64,000 nucleotides of DNA. Source: Pseudoips prasinana. Its lineage: Eukaryota > Arthropoda > Insecta > Lepidoptera > Nolidae. The translations under genes and the position numbers were made by a program. The notes under the pieces are model-generated. The model was not told where the DNA came from and searched no databases. It saw nothing but the letters and a program-made list of their open reading frames with translations. The DNA is taken from the NCBI GenBank assembly GCA_951640165.1, contig OX621250.1:12549501-12613500 (forward strand), given 5' to 3'. This document shows positions 52,925-63,960 of the stretch, in pieces. Numbering within the stretch: the first letter of the stretch is position 1; each line of letters opens with the position of its first letter.

Positions 52925-53295
52925 TTGGCGTGGTTGGCAAATGCTTGCTTTTCACGCCGGAGGTTGTGGGTTCGATCCCACCCAGGACAAATGTTTGTGT
53001 GCACGAACAAGTCTGTTTGTGCTGAGTCTGGGTGTAGTTATCTGGTTATTATTTATTTATTTATTGTTTCCTTAATATTAAATCACAAGTACAGAAAAAA
53101 TAACCCACAAAACCGATCAGTCGGTTTGACTGCGGGAGAAAAGTCTCAATAAACAAGAAAACAACAACAAGATATATACTAAAAATAACTAATAACTATT
53201 AGTAGGTTAGGTTTCCATAGTAGGTACAAGGTCTGCTGAGTTTGGGATCAGATGGCCGTGTATAAATAATGTCCCAGGATATTATATTATATTAT
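52925..53295 (+). repeat. SINE family A interrupted by a LINE 3' end
   Basis: The head TTGGCGTGGTTGGCAAATGC, B box GTGGGTTCGATCCCA and body CTGAGTCTGGGTGTAGTTAT run to ~53045. After a ~155-bp insert the SINE resumes at GGTTTCCATAGTAGGTAC and ends with GTCCCAGGATATTATATT. Confidence 0.82.
53046..53200 (-). repeat. LINE 3' end nested in a SINE
   Basis: On the minus strand, GCAGTCAAACCGACTGATCG leads to AGGAAACAATAAATAAATAA, a 3' UTR with an (AATA)n tail. It splits the family A SINE, so it is the younger insertion. Ends are approximate. Confidence 0.6.
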
Positions 53296-53302
53296 AGTAC
53301 TG

Positions 53303-53346
53303 AGAGTCACAGAAGTCATAGTGTAGCCTATGACTTCTGCGACTCT
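53303..53346. repeat. 18-bp-arm hairpin, one mismatch
   Basis: Arms 53303-53320 and 53329-53346 (AGAGTCACAGAAGTCATA and complement) around 8 bases. Confidence 0.88.
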
Positions 53347-55307
53347 AACGGTAACCAGTTACCATTAGTAGCCGAATGCCTGTCAGCCAACATGTAATAA
53401 TAGAAACTTACATGTTGAATAAAACTTCTACTCTGTGTTTGGTTTCCATGTAGATGTAGAATTCCACTTAGAATGTTAGCCGTTTCTCTGCGAGATTTTA
53501 TAACGACTTTTTGACAGTTAACTTGATCAAACCCTACCTATATTATGTATCTAGCTTTGCTAACATGCTGTCAGCCATCTAGCCACGTGATTTGAACGGA
53601 GCTATTTGGATATATTTTTACTATACATATTTTTATTTCCATATTAATTTTAAATAAAAAAAAATATTTATTTCTTTCTGGTATATATTTTTTTTCTATT
53701 TACAAATAAAAACATACGACACTTAAAGGAAGGCACCATACTGAAATCTTCTGAAAAAGCAGGACAGGGAGCTTTACCTTATGAAGTCAGAGCAAGCCTG
53801 TGCAAACGTGGGAGCAAGTTCATCTATCACCTTACCGTAAGTGGTTGTAAAGGTGAAAAGAAATGCAATGGTAAAAAGTGACATTTGACGTCAATTAAAA
53901 AGTTCTCGAGAAGGCAAATTCTCTTCTTAGACAGCAGGATACAACATGTCAATAGTCCTCACAGCTATTCATTGCACTAAGTCAAATAGCCCAAACTGGT
54001 AAGATTAGTCACATTTTCAAGATGACTGCAAAATTTACTGTCGGTGGAGATAACATAGAATCTGTATCAATCTTGTTATTATTCAATTATACACATAAAC
54101 GTTCGCTCGCGGCTTCACTTGCCTAACTGCTTGCCTGTCAAAAATAATATTTGGCTGAGCTTTATTATTAATACATAGGTATAATAAGGTGAATATAAAT
54201 TTATAGAAGAAAACACAAGCAGTCAAATTATTTATATAAACTATCAAATCTTTAATAATAATATTCTAATGCCGTGTAACATGAGTTTTACTTTTATTCG
54301 GATTCTCAAACTTTGAGCACCAAACCTCCGACGATCGTGTCAGAGGACCTGTCGCTCTCAACTCCAAACGAACAGGTATTAGTTTTTTCTTTTACGTTTT
54401 TGCGCGCGCGCACGTGTGCGACCAGCCCCTTAATTACCGACGCATACCATAAACAGATCTTTACGCTCCCTTAAATAAATCTTCGGGGTTTTTTTCCTTG
54501 TTTTCTTAGGGCCGTAATTTTGGAGAACAGTTTTTGGTTTACCGACGAACGTTGAACAACGGGTCGTTTCTAGAAAATGATCGATGATGACTCTTTGTTT
54601 TTACAGGTTTATCGGTAAATCGATTTGGATGTTTATAAAGCTTTACGGATTGACGGATGTTTGAATGAGCTTGAGCTGAGTTTATTTTGTTTTAGTTGAC
54701 TTAACTTTTCTTTAAGTTGAATTGGGAGTAGTCGTGATTTTTTGTTGACTATTCAGTATTTGTTTTGTTACTTAGTAACAATAACTTCTAATTGAAGTAA
54801 TAACATCTAAAAAGGTTATTCTAAAGCATTCCAAAATGTTTTAAGTAAGATAAACAGGGTAATCTAATAATATACGCTTTATCTCGTGGGATAGAAGCTT
54901 AATGTACCAGGAGATTACAAGCATAACCTTAGAAACCTCGTAAGGGTATATTATGTGGCCTCCCTTGATCCGAGATAACTTGGTTCTTTCCCTTTCTGTT
55001 TTTATTGTAGTGTTAAACGATATTTTATTATCAGAACGATAACATTCCTCCACGGGAACACGACGTATTTATCTTTAGAAATCTTTTTTATTCGGCTCTT
55101 TATCACTTTTATTTAAGGCCGTGATAAAATGCTAAAATATGTTAGAGCTTTATATTTTATTATGGTGGTATAAAAGGATTAGGATATCAAAAGGAATAAA
55201 CCCAATTATGGAAGAATTTTATCGAATAGGAGTCCATCTAACATTAAAATAATTCTTTTTTCTAATCCGACAGCAAGGAAATTCTATAATTTAAGTATTG
55301 GTATTCG
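53347..55307. other. Non-coding stretch with one exon-like patch
   Basis: Mostly AT-rich. A GC-richer patch at 54286-54430 holds a frame reading SDSQTLSTKPPTIVSEDLSL that meets an exon-end-like CAG/GTATTAG at 54375/54376. A CG-alternating run (GCGCGCGCGCACGTGTGCG) is at about 54403-54421. No family recognised. Confidence 0.3.
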
Positions 55308-55352
55308 ACCATTGGTCTTTGTCCGGCAGTGGACGTCTATCGACTAATATGA
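55308..55352 (+). repeat. RTE 3' end, short worn fragment
   Basis: TTTGTCCGGCAGTGGACGTC, then TATCGACTAATATGACGG, a decayed copy of the RTE stop-codon region. Confidence 0.65.
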
Positions 55353-56021
55353 CGGTAATACTAATAATTTAATATTCGTTAAATAAAAAAGCGAAATTCC
55401 TATGGTATTCATTATCCCACATAAAACAGTAAACTCAAATCGCAATAAATATTTTACGACGTAACAGAAAAGCGCTAAAAGATATGCCCTAATAATTAAC
55501 AATCATAAAAACAAAATTCCTAAAACAGTCTTAACATCACAAGATCCAAAACCCTCCACAAAATCCGAGTGCCAATCTTTTACGGCATAATCACGGCAAT
55601 TAAAAAACGCCAATAAAATTGAATAAATAGTGAAACCTAATGATCGCCAATAAGTAAAATTCTCTGTAAATGTTTTTCGAAGATAATTTCAAGCAAGACC
55701 GCACGGGCTGTTCACATTTTAGTGCTATAATTTACCATCATTAAGACAAATCATGGTGAATGACGCCAATCATCGTAAATTAGGTGTTCCGGAGTTGCAT
55801 TAACGCATAAAGGTGTTATACTCAAAGCTTTTAAACTCGTTTGTATATTAAAAACTCATATGAGCGGCTGAAGGGTTAAGTGTATTATTTACGCTAAAAT
55901 ATCGTTTAAAGATACATAATTATTGCTTTGGTGTCGAAAAATAACAGCTCAAAAAGGTCGAAAATGACTGTGTCGGAGTATACACTATATTTATATACTA
56001 ATAATATTTAATAATATTTTT
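55353..56021. other. AT-rich non-coding stretch
   Basis: No feature recognised. Confidence 0.5.
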
Positions 56022-56275
56022 TTTTTAATAATATTTAGGGACAATGTCACACCGATCATCCTAGCCCCAAACTAAGCAAAGCTTGTACTATGGGTACTAG
56101 GAGACGTATATAGATATACTTATATAGATAGATAAATACTTAAATACATAGAAAACATCCATGACTCAGAAACAAATATTCGTGCTCATCACACAAATAT
56201 TTGCACTTACCGGGATTCGAACCCAGGACCACCAGCTTCGTAGGCAGGAGCACTACCAACTAGGCTACGGTGACC
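56022..56275 (-). repeat. tRNA-derived SINE family B, complete
   Basis: On the minus strand the head GGTCACCGTAGCCTAGTTGG, B box GGGTTCGAATCCC, complete body and ATATT-rich tail are all present, with few changes from 31178-31430. Confidence 0.9.
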
Positions 56276-56490
56276 GTCACCGACCGTACTATATTTTTAT
56301 TGAACGTATTTTTTTAATTTAAAGCAATTAACTTCTGTACTTGCTAGACATTCAGACCGTATTAGGTTTGTCTCATTTGACGAAATGTAAAGTCACATTT
56401 GAATGAAAAAGACAGAATATGCTGAACTGTATCTCACTTATAAATAATATAGTACCTATTTTTTATTTATTTGACACTATATGTACATAA

Positions 56491-56646
56491 GGGCCAATGC
56501 ACACCACGTTTTATAAGCGCGCCGTTGTCGCGCGTTTGCAACGAAACACACGCACGTTAGCATCGCGTTTGTAATTAAACAAACAAAAACAAACTGTTCT
56601 GTAGGATAAAAGCGTATTATTTAAAAAACGTGGTGTGCACAGGCTC
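56491..56646. mobile_element. Harbinger-like MITE family M2, copy 2 (156 bp)
   Basis: TIRs GGGCCAATGCACACCACG and, from the right, GAGCCTGTGCACACCACG. Flanked by TAA (56488-56490) and TAT (56647-56649), a one-base-decayed 3-bp duplication. It lacks the CpG-rich second half of copy 1. Confidence 0.78.
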
Positions 56647-56708
56647 TATTACCAAAGACTTTTAAATTAAATTAATTTAGTTTTTTCGATTTGTCAATCG
56701 ATTATGTC

Positions 56709-56756
56709 AAATAATTATTATGTTAGAATCTGTCGCTTCTAACATAATGATTATTT
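56709..56756. repeat. 20-bp-arm hairpin, one mismatch
   Basis: Arms 56709-56728 and 56737-56756 around 8 bases. Confidence 0.88.
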
Positions 56757-56821
56757 CGAAGTGGAGTGAAATATAGTTCTACGATAATTGTAAAACTTAA
56801 AAAAGCACTTTTTAACCACTT

Positions 56822-57034
56822 TTTTTTTCGTTTTTAAAAAAAGACGACGCCCGCACTAAGGAACGTAATCCCTGTGTTGCGGGGTACTTACAAACATATA
56901 ATAAACGGACACAAATTACATCTAGACTCAGAACGACTATTGATGGGTCACACAAATAGTCCGACGCAAGACTCGAACCCGCGACACGAAGTGTCTAGGC
57001 GACAGTCTTAGCCACTGCGCCACTCGTGCAGTCA
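56822..57034 (-). repeat. tRNA-derived SINE family C, complete
   Basis: On the minus strand: GCACGAGTGGCGCAGTGGCT (A box), GTCGCGGGTTCGAGTCTTGC (B box), GAGTCTAGATGTAATTTGTG, AGTACCCCGCAACACAGGGA and a poly(A)-like end (56822-56850). It is the most complete copy of the family. Confidence 0.88.
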
Positions 57035-57137
57035 ATATGAATGTAATATAGAAGACAAATTATAAACTATTAGTGTAAAATTAGCTTTACGTCCCTATTA
57101 CAAGAAAATTCAATGTCCCTAAGTCGTATAGTAGGTG

Positions 57138-57271
57138 CAGACGCCAGCACATCCAGCTATCACAATCTGTCAAATTAGTTTTATAGATTTTCAACTTTAT
57201 CACATAAGCATAAGGTTCATTTTAATTGGGGAAATTTGACAGATTGGGGTAGCTTGATGTCCTGGCGTCTG
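57138..57271. mobile_element. TA-flanked MITE family M1, copy 3 (134 bp)
   Basis: Ends CAGACGCCAGCACATC and complement. TA on the right, TG on the left (one change). The interior is inverted relative to copies 1 and 2, so the family can be read in either orientation. Confidence 0.86.
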
Positions 57272-57973
57272 TACCTAGTGCATCTAGTAAATATGCCAGA
57301 TGACTTCAACCCTACATCGTCTCTATTGTTTGGTGAAGCAGTGAAAGCCTCTTAGACTAACATGAAACGTCGTGTTAAAAAAAAGTAACGAATAATATTC
57401 TCCAAATTTTAACCTTTATCATAATTTTTAATGGTCTTTAGTTTTTTGTAGAAAAACAATTAAGTTAGGTACTTGTATTCATATTCATAGTTTTCTTTAT
57501 TAAGTATACAAGTAAATTCACAAAATATTACATTAAAAATAACAGAAAGGCTGGTATGCAATAAAAAAACTTCATTAAGGGTTTAAGGTATTATACATGG
57601 GCCAATAATATGAGCTACCGAACAAGGCTAACTGCCTATAAAATATAATCTTCAAAATTCATAAGAAATGATGACACGTAATGAGCTGTCTTTTTTCAGC
57701 CATATCGACACTTAATTTTACTAATTTCGGCCGAATATATAATGGCGTACGGTTAGCAGAGTTTTTGTTGCTTTGGAGGGGAACGATTTCGGATACACCT
57801 CATTATGGTACAATAATGGACTGTCTTTAAGCTCGCTTCCCTTACTGATTATTCTCCAAATAATTAAGATAAACCATTTTATAAGATTAACTCGAAGACA
57901 TTTTTCAAAGAAATATTATACAATTTAACATCTTTGTAAATTGCTTGGAATTGTTAAAAAACAATTTAATTTA
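57272..57973. other. AT-rich non-coding stretch
   Basis: No feature recognised. Confidence 0.5.
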
Positions 57974-58385
57974 CTAGCTGACCCGGCTAACTTTGTTCCG
58001 CCTTAGATTATTTAATTTTATAGTATTTTTGTTATGATATTTTATGATTAATTTCATTTTATTTTACTTATTCTAAATTAAGTTATATTTTTATTGTCAA
58101 TAGCTGTGCCCACAGCTATTGAAAATAAATATAACTTCGAACGCTTCGTCCGTGTGTTAATTAGATTAATTATTTTTTTTTCTAAAATAAAAGATTTTTA
58201 GCTACCTGCCAATAAAAGTCCCGCCTAAATCAATCCAGCCATTTCAGAGATTAGCCGGAACAAACAGACAGACAGGCAAAATTGTAAAACATCTTATTTT
58301 GGTGTATGTACCGTATATACAAACAGTAAAAATCGGTTATTTCAATATTACAAACAGATACTCCGATTTTATTTATACGTATAGA
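57974..58385 (-). mobile_element. Non-autonomous Helitron, second family (412 bp)
   Basis: On the minus strand it starts TCTATACGTATAAATAAAAT at 58385 and ends GGCGGAACAAAGTTAGCCGG...GTCAGCTAG at 57974, with A before CTAG on the plus strand. The interior includes a perfect small palindrome CAATAGCTGTG-CC-CACAGCTATTG (58099-58122) and the block GTTTGTTCCGGCTAATCTCT. It differs from the 5165 family in both the 3' hairpin and the interior. Confidence 0.72.
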
Positions 58386-58751
58386 TATAGACGTATAGAA
58401 GATGTATAGATTAAATAAATTCTTAGTGGAGTAAAACAATTATAGTTTGTTCATATATGTATAGTGCGATAGTGCGTTACCAGACGCTGTCACTCAAGAC
58501 ACAATAGTATAATAAATATATTGCACTTTGCTAGAAGGGGTAATTAACCAATGGTGGGTGCCGAGTAACCCACGCACATATACTACAGAAAATATGTCAA
58601 TATTAACTGATTGATAGGTAAAATGATGCCTAGATAAAATTTCGGCGAATTCAGTTGCCACAAAGGAAACTTTGTTAAGTTTATAAACTTTATATAATAA
58701 GTCACTCGACATTAAAAAGAGCGCTGAATAAATGAATATAGTTATAAAAAA

Positions 58752-59000
58752 TAAAAATAAAAAAGGTTTTTATTCACGTAGACTTTTAAAAGGCGCTTGT
58801 AAATAGTCAGAACATGTTTGTAGTAATATAGTTGTATACATTATTATTTCTAGTAACATAGATATTTAGGTACACATTGTATGAAAACATTTATAAAATT
58901 TATTTTATTATAGCAATGATATTTAGTTAGCTCGTATTAAGTTATTGTCAAGAGATTATGTTTAATAATTATCTGGTTTAAGTCTAATATTTTTACTACA
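58752..59000 (-). repeat. Interspersed repeat family H
   Basis: The minus-strand copy ends with ACGTGAATAAAAACC and a poly-A/T tail at 58750-58775. The other end matches the AGACTTAAAC start of the 18100 copy. Confidence 0.75.
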
Positions 59001-59035
59001 TATTAAGATATTATTCTGTCTATATTAAGATATTA

Positions 59036-59222
59036 TTATTATGACGGACCTTGTGTGAATAACGACGGTCGTGCTTTAATGCTACCACCGGATCCAATGC
59101 GCCCCAACTGAGAAGACCCAGCGAAACAAACTCAGTGGGTTCATCTACTACCGGTTTCAACACGACCCAGTTGAGACGCTCCGGCGAAACATACGCAAGC
59201 GGGCATGAACACGGGATTTGGT
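59036..59222 (-). repeat. GC-rich retroposon-like fragment with (AAT)n end
   Basis: The minus strand is open for 68 codons (CPLAYVSPERLNWVVLKPVV) and ends ACAAGGTCCGTCATAATAAT. It looks like a worn SINE or LINE 3' piece. No other copy in the window. Confidence 0.4.
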
Positions 59223-60018
59223 CCAATTAGAGTAATTATTTAGTAGGCAAACACAATATATGCTCGATCGGTTGTCTGAATGCTAAGTTGTACATTTAAA
59301 TAGACATTCTTAATATGTATGTAAGTAAGGTAGTCTAGCAATGATCACTTAAGTTGCTACCAGTTTTAATCATAAAATAGCATACACCTCTTAGCCACTA
59401 CTCTAACAGAACACCTTTCATCCATTAATCTGGTTAATTTACTCAAACGGCTATTTTATCTCGATATCTGACAAATTGGTACTTAATTGTAGTAATCGTT
59501 AAAACTGATTCTACCCGATTGATTACCGGTTAACTGGCTCACCACACGCACAGGGTTAAATTGCTGTTCCTAACGAAAGGGTTAACTTTTTTATCATATC
59601 ACTTTCAACCCTTCAATGACGTATTAATTTCGTAATAAATAACGTTGTACCTAAATTGGCGATTTGTTATGGTTCACCTTTGAATTATTAAAAAATATAT
59701 AATAGATAAAAGAATAATGGGGTTTATTGAACGCTGTTTCTTATCTTTTTCTGTATAGATAATTTCGTTTGAAGCTAAATTATAGAAGGTATACCATATT
59801 TAGTGTTGTAGTAAGAATATTTTGCATGTTGTCCAATTTTATTTGCAAATAAAGCTGCTTAAATTATGTCCACTATTTATGTTGTTCTTACGAGAGTCGC
59901 TAACTATCTTAATTACCCCAAATGTTATTGGAAACCTCTTCAGTGAAAGGGAAAGCACCTCAAATTAATATAACGATGAACGAAATCAATTAATGAACTC
60001 TTTCACATTGTTCTAATA
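59223..60018. other. AT-rich non-coding stretch
   Basis: No feature recognised. Confidence 0.5.
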
Positions 60019-60108
60019 AAACCTAAGTTTAGATCTTTACAGATCTAAACTTAGGTTTAATTAGCAAATCTAAGCGTGATATTTCTACTATCACGCTTAG
60101 ATTTGCTA
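60019..60108. repeat. Two perfect hairpins in tandem
   Basis: Hairpin 1: arms 60019-60036 and 60041-60058 (18 bp, 4-base loop). Hairpin 2: arms 60062-60081 and 60089-60108 (20 bp, 7-base loop). Only 3 bases separate them. Sequences are unrelated to each other and to the TIR families. Confidence 0.93.
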
Positions 60109-60332
60109 TCAACAATACACATACTACCACAACAAAAGTATTTGCTATTAAACATATAAGTACCTTACATGTATAAACATATATACCTTTACAATAACTG
60201 TAATAAAATCATGGATATTTATCCACTTAAAAAACACAACTGCAAAAAGACTATTACTATCTGGCTCAAATCACTAAACCAAGAAGAAACAGAAGACTTA
60301 TTGCATGTTTCATCTTAACACCTATTTAATAC

Positions 60333-60580
60333 GGTCACCGTAGCCTAGTTGTTAGTACTCCTGCCTACGAAGCTGGTGGTCCTGGGTTCGAATCCCGGTA
60401 AGTGCAAATATTTGTGTGATGAGCACGAATATTTGTTTCTGAGTCATGGATGTTTTCTATGTATATAAGTATTTATCTATCTATATAAGTATGTATATCG
60501 TCGCCTGGTACCCATAGTACAAGCTTTACTTAGTTTGGGGCTAGGATGATCTGGGTGACATTGTCCCTAGATATTATATA
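60333..60580 (+). repeat. tRNA-derived SINE family B, complete
   Basis: Head GGTCACCGTAGCCTAGTTGT, B box GGGTTCGAATCCC, the whole body, and a tail ATATTATAT with an A run. Close to 31178-31430. Confidence 0.9.
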
Positions 60581-61046
60581 AAAAAAAAATGAAAATGAAA
60601 ATATAAGTAACACAAAATATATGTATATACAAAAGTCTGGTCAACAAATATTCACACAACACAAACACACACACTAACTCATAGTTACTACAGCTTAATC
60701 AAGAGGTACAAAATTGAAATCTTCCTATCCAGAGTGTGGAGAGACTGGCGATTTGTCATACAGGTTTCCTAGTACAGACACCAGTCTCTCACATAGATTA
60801 ATCCTAACTACACCTAGTAATGTACACCGAGATTAAGTATATTTAATGTACGAATAATTCTGTGTGAGAGACTATTATTTGCAAAAGACATCAACTACCT
60901 TCCTGATATCTTGAAAGTATATAAAACCCAAAGCAATTTTGCTGTAATCCGTAATTAGACAGCAATATAATCAAAAACACTCAAGTGATTAAAAAGGACA
61001 GTACGGTTCAGTTAGTCGTGCCAATACGTATAAGCATTCATTCTTT
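60581..61046. other. AT-rich non-coding stretch
   Basis: A GAGAGACTGG...CCAGTCTCTC potential long-loop hairpin lies at about 60738-60790. Otherwise nothing. Confidence 0.4.
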
Positions 61047-61210
61047 ATTTCGTAGCACTATTTTGGAACAGTGCTACGAAATTTAGAACAATGCTACCTA
61101 TACAATTCGTAGTATTGCGCAATACTACTAATTAAGCGACATCTTACTACGTGCGTTATAAAACACTACGTTAATTATCGTAATGATACGTAAAGCTACG
61201 CAGTAAAGAG
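61047..61210. repeat. Hairpin-rich segment with repeated CGTAG words
   Basis: Arms 61047-61059 and 61070-61082 form a 13-bp hairpin (ATTTCGTAGCACT). A perfect 20-base palindrome GTAGTATTGCGCAATACTAC follows near 61111-61130, and more CGTAG/CTACG words run to 61205. Similar words cluster at 40745-40845. Confidence 0.65.
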
Positions 61211-61513
61211 TATCATTGCTATCGTATATCTGAGTAAACATTATATCGCTTTGTTACATCAGAATCTATGTATGGGAGTTAGAAGTTATAAATACAAATA
61301 ATAAACAAAATACACTTTTTATGTTTGTACCAAATCGGCAACATTGCTTGAGAATGTAAACAATGTGCAATAGATTTGATCGACTGTTGATAAGTTTAGG
61401 TTAAAAAAATCGAAAATCAAAAGGATTGTGCGACAATTTGCCATATAACAACCTCCTTGTTTATTTATTGTTAGAAAATTTATTAGAAAGAAGTAGCCTG
61501 ATTCATCTATCTA
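61211..61513. other. AT-rich non-coding stretch
   Basis: No feature recognised. Confidence 0.5.
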
Positions 61514-61764
61514 TCTATATAAAAATCAATGCCACTAATAACTCAACAACGCCTTTACCGATTTGGCTAATTTTGGTCTTGAATTATTCGTGGAAGTTCA
61601 GGGAAGGTTTGTACGTTGAGAAAATATAAAAAAGGGCTTGAAAAAGTGTAAAATCAACATCTTTTAGCAATTTAAAATATTTTTTTGTTTGAATAAATGA
61701 ACTTAATAATAATTTATTTTATTACTATGCCTTATACGTAGCGACGCACGTACCGGACCGCTAG
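61514..61764 (+). mobile_element. Non-autonomous Helitron, third family (251 bp)
   Basis: It starts TCTATATAAAAATCAATGCC after an A, contains CGATTTGGCTAATTTTGGTC, and ends ACCGGACCGCTAG before a T. I recall TCTATATA-type starts with the TTTGGCTAATTTTGGTCTTG block as common in lepidopteran Helitrons. No coding sequence. Confidence 0.75.
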
Positions 61765-62295
61765 TTACTTAAAAAAAGAACTTAAATCATCAAAAGTCGT
61801 AAATTTATTGCATATCTTTTCTATTGTTTACATGTTGAATAAAGATTGATTTCGCAAAAAAATCAAAATGTGTTTTGCACATGTTTGGCCTGTCCATGCC
61901 TTAAAAATAAGTCACAAACTTAAACTCGCTTCCACGAGTGAATATATGTCCATCTCAACTTCGCTAGGTACAATAATATCACTTAACGATAGAAAGTAAT
62001 ACTTTATTATTATTTTATGATCATCATGGACGTCATTAGTGCGTTTTTACATCATTAGGTGTAACTTTTGAACGAATATCATATATAGAACCCGTCAAGT
62101 TTATTTTCTTCTTATTTCTTTACTCGTGGTTCTATTAAAATAAAGATAAGAAGATGGGATCGTGAACATTTGGGTACGTTTTAATGAAAATGTCTGCTCT
62201 AAGGCTAGATTCGATTACTGCCAGTGTCAGCTTTTAAAATAACTAAGGATATTAGTTAAAAATGGATGACCTCTGTTTCACACACAACCCAGCAA
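61765..62295. other. AT-rich non-coding stretch
   Basis: No feature recognised. Confidence 0.5.
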
Positions 62296-62471
62296 GCTAA
62301 GACAGTCGCCTCGCCGTTTCGTGTCGCGGGTTCGAATCCCGCGCCAGACAACTATTGTTGTTCTGAGTCAGGATGTAATTTGTGTCCGTCTATTGTATGT
62401 TTGTGAAGTACCCCACGACACAGGGATTAAATTCCCTAGTGCAGGCCTTATCTTTTTAAGAAAAGAAAAAA
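62296..62471 (+). repeat. tRNA-derived SINE family C
   Basis: GCTAAGACAGTCGCCTCGCC, a perfect B box GCGGGTTCGAATCCCGC, GAGTCAGGATGTAATTTGTG, AGTACCCCACGACACAGGGA and an A-rich end. The first ~15 bases of the head are missing. Confidence 0.87.
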
Positions 62472-62678
62472 GTAATAAGCTATTTCTAATTTTGGTATGA
62501 TATGAGAGTCCACCTGTTTGGCTTCCACGAACAAGTCTGAGGTTAGGTTAGTTTTAGGTGAATATCTGTAAATAAATCTTCTCACGAACACTATGTATCT
62601 TAATGCAAGGTAAGAGAAGCGGATTCGTCCTTTGTTAGTATTCCATCGTATTAGTGAAAGTCAGCATTTGACAAGTAA

Positions 62679-62990
62679 TTTTTTTTTAAGTCAGAGGGCG
62701 ATAAACGAGCAAGTGGGTCACCTGATGGTAAGTGATCACCGCCGCCCATAGACACTAGCAACACCAGAGGAGTCGCGGGTGCGTTGCCGGCCTTTAAAAG
62801 TCAGCAAACAAGTGTTGCTGACCCTTCCCCCCACCCCAATGAGCTCTGGCGACTTTACTCACACTCGGAAACACAACATTAGAATTATTAATGTTATTAT
62901 TAAGGAATGTCTTCTGTAAGGTGGAGGTGTAAGGTGGAGGGAGTCGGGCTGCTCTTTGAGCGAATGAACGCTATGCCCTACGTCTCTTAG
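62679..62990 (-). repeat. Poly(A)-tailed retroposon 3' end
   Basis: The T run at 62679-62688 is a poly(A) tail on the minus strand, preceded by ACTTACCATCAGGTGACCCA and CACTTGCTCGTTTATCGCCC and, further in, TTGCTAGTGTCTATGGGCGG. I recall this block as a very common lepidopteran repeat with poly(A), probably a LINE or LINE-derived 3' UTR. The left limit of the element within 62800-62990 is uncertain. Confidence 0.6.
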
Positions 62991-63960
62991 AATTAATAAA
63001 TGGTAAATACAAATAAAAAAAGTAATTTATTTATATGTATCATTAAATTATATTACGGTAAGATAGATTCAATGATATATTATTGAAATTATAGCACTAA
63101 AAACTCCATACACCGCACTATACAGAACCCTAAACATTACGATATTATGTGAAAAATATCTGCCAATCAAATAAAAATATGTTAAGAAGAAAAAGATATA
63201 AATAAAAACTAATTACAATCCAGACAACTACTCAAGTACCAGCAACCACTTATTTGTAGAAATTACAAGGAAAATATCTATAATGGAATATGTTTTTACG
63301 TTTCTAAAACTCATTCCTAGTAAGTAGCAATGTTTTGTGTTATTATACTTATTACAACAGCGGCGGTCGGTGACTTTAATCCCAGCCAGTCCTAATGGGC
63401 TGGCTCGCGACAACTATTAGCCACAATTACCTACTCACTGTGAATAGGCTACCAAGTTACAAGCGTAAGCGATTAATAACGCGAAAGTCTTTTTACAACA
63501 AATGAGCTGTCTTTACATTCACTTTTTTTGTTTTTTTAATTCCGTTTTACGGCTCCGTCTTCTTTGGCCTTATGAGCCTTCAGTAAATATATTTTTATAT
63601 CATTTATTTCCGTCATTGTCAAGTAAAGTCCGTCACAGTCAAGTCATACATAGTCCTTGTCCAACCCCTATATAGCAGTGGAGACTTTACTAGAGGCTTT
63701 TATGGAGTTTTGGTTACAACACGGAAAATCACAATTCACGGCAATATCGCACTTTCCTCCACTTGTGTTCGTTGTCGAAGATGTTATGTCTAAAAATCCA
63801 CCGTAATCACACATAAAAACTCCAATTTACACCAGTTTTTGAAAATAAAACATAGCCTCGATGCGTCTTTTTCCGCGTTGGCGCCAAAACTCTTTACATT
63901 CACTCATCAAATAGTGTTACAACTTACAAAACTAGTTTAGACTACTTTAAAATGTTGTTC
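62991..63960. other. AT-rich non-coding stretch
   Basis: No gene. A small AGCCAG/CTGGCT hairpin lies near 63384-63405. Confidence 0.45.

Noticed and set aside
60738..60790. miRNA-like hairpin GAGAGACTGG...CCAGTCTCTC
   Set aside because: Only a 10-bp stem around a long unpaired loop. It does not fit a precursor.
62296..62360. tRNA gene suggested by GCGGGTTCGAATCCCGC
   Set aside because: It is the B box and T-stem-like part of a family C SINE. The acceptor and anticodon stems are not present.
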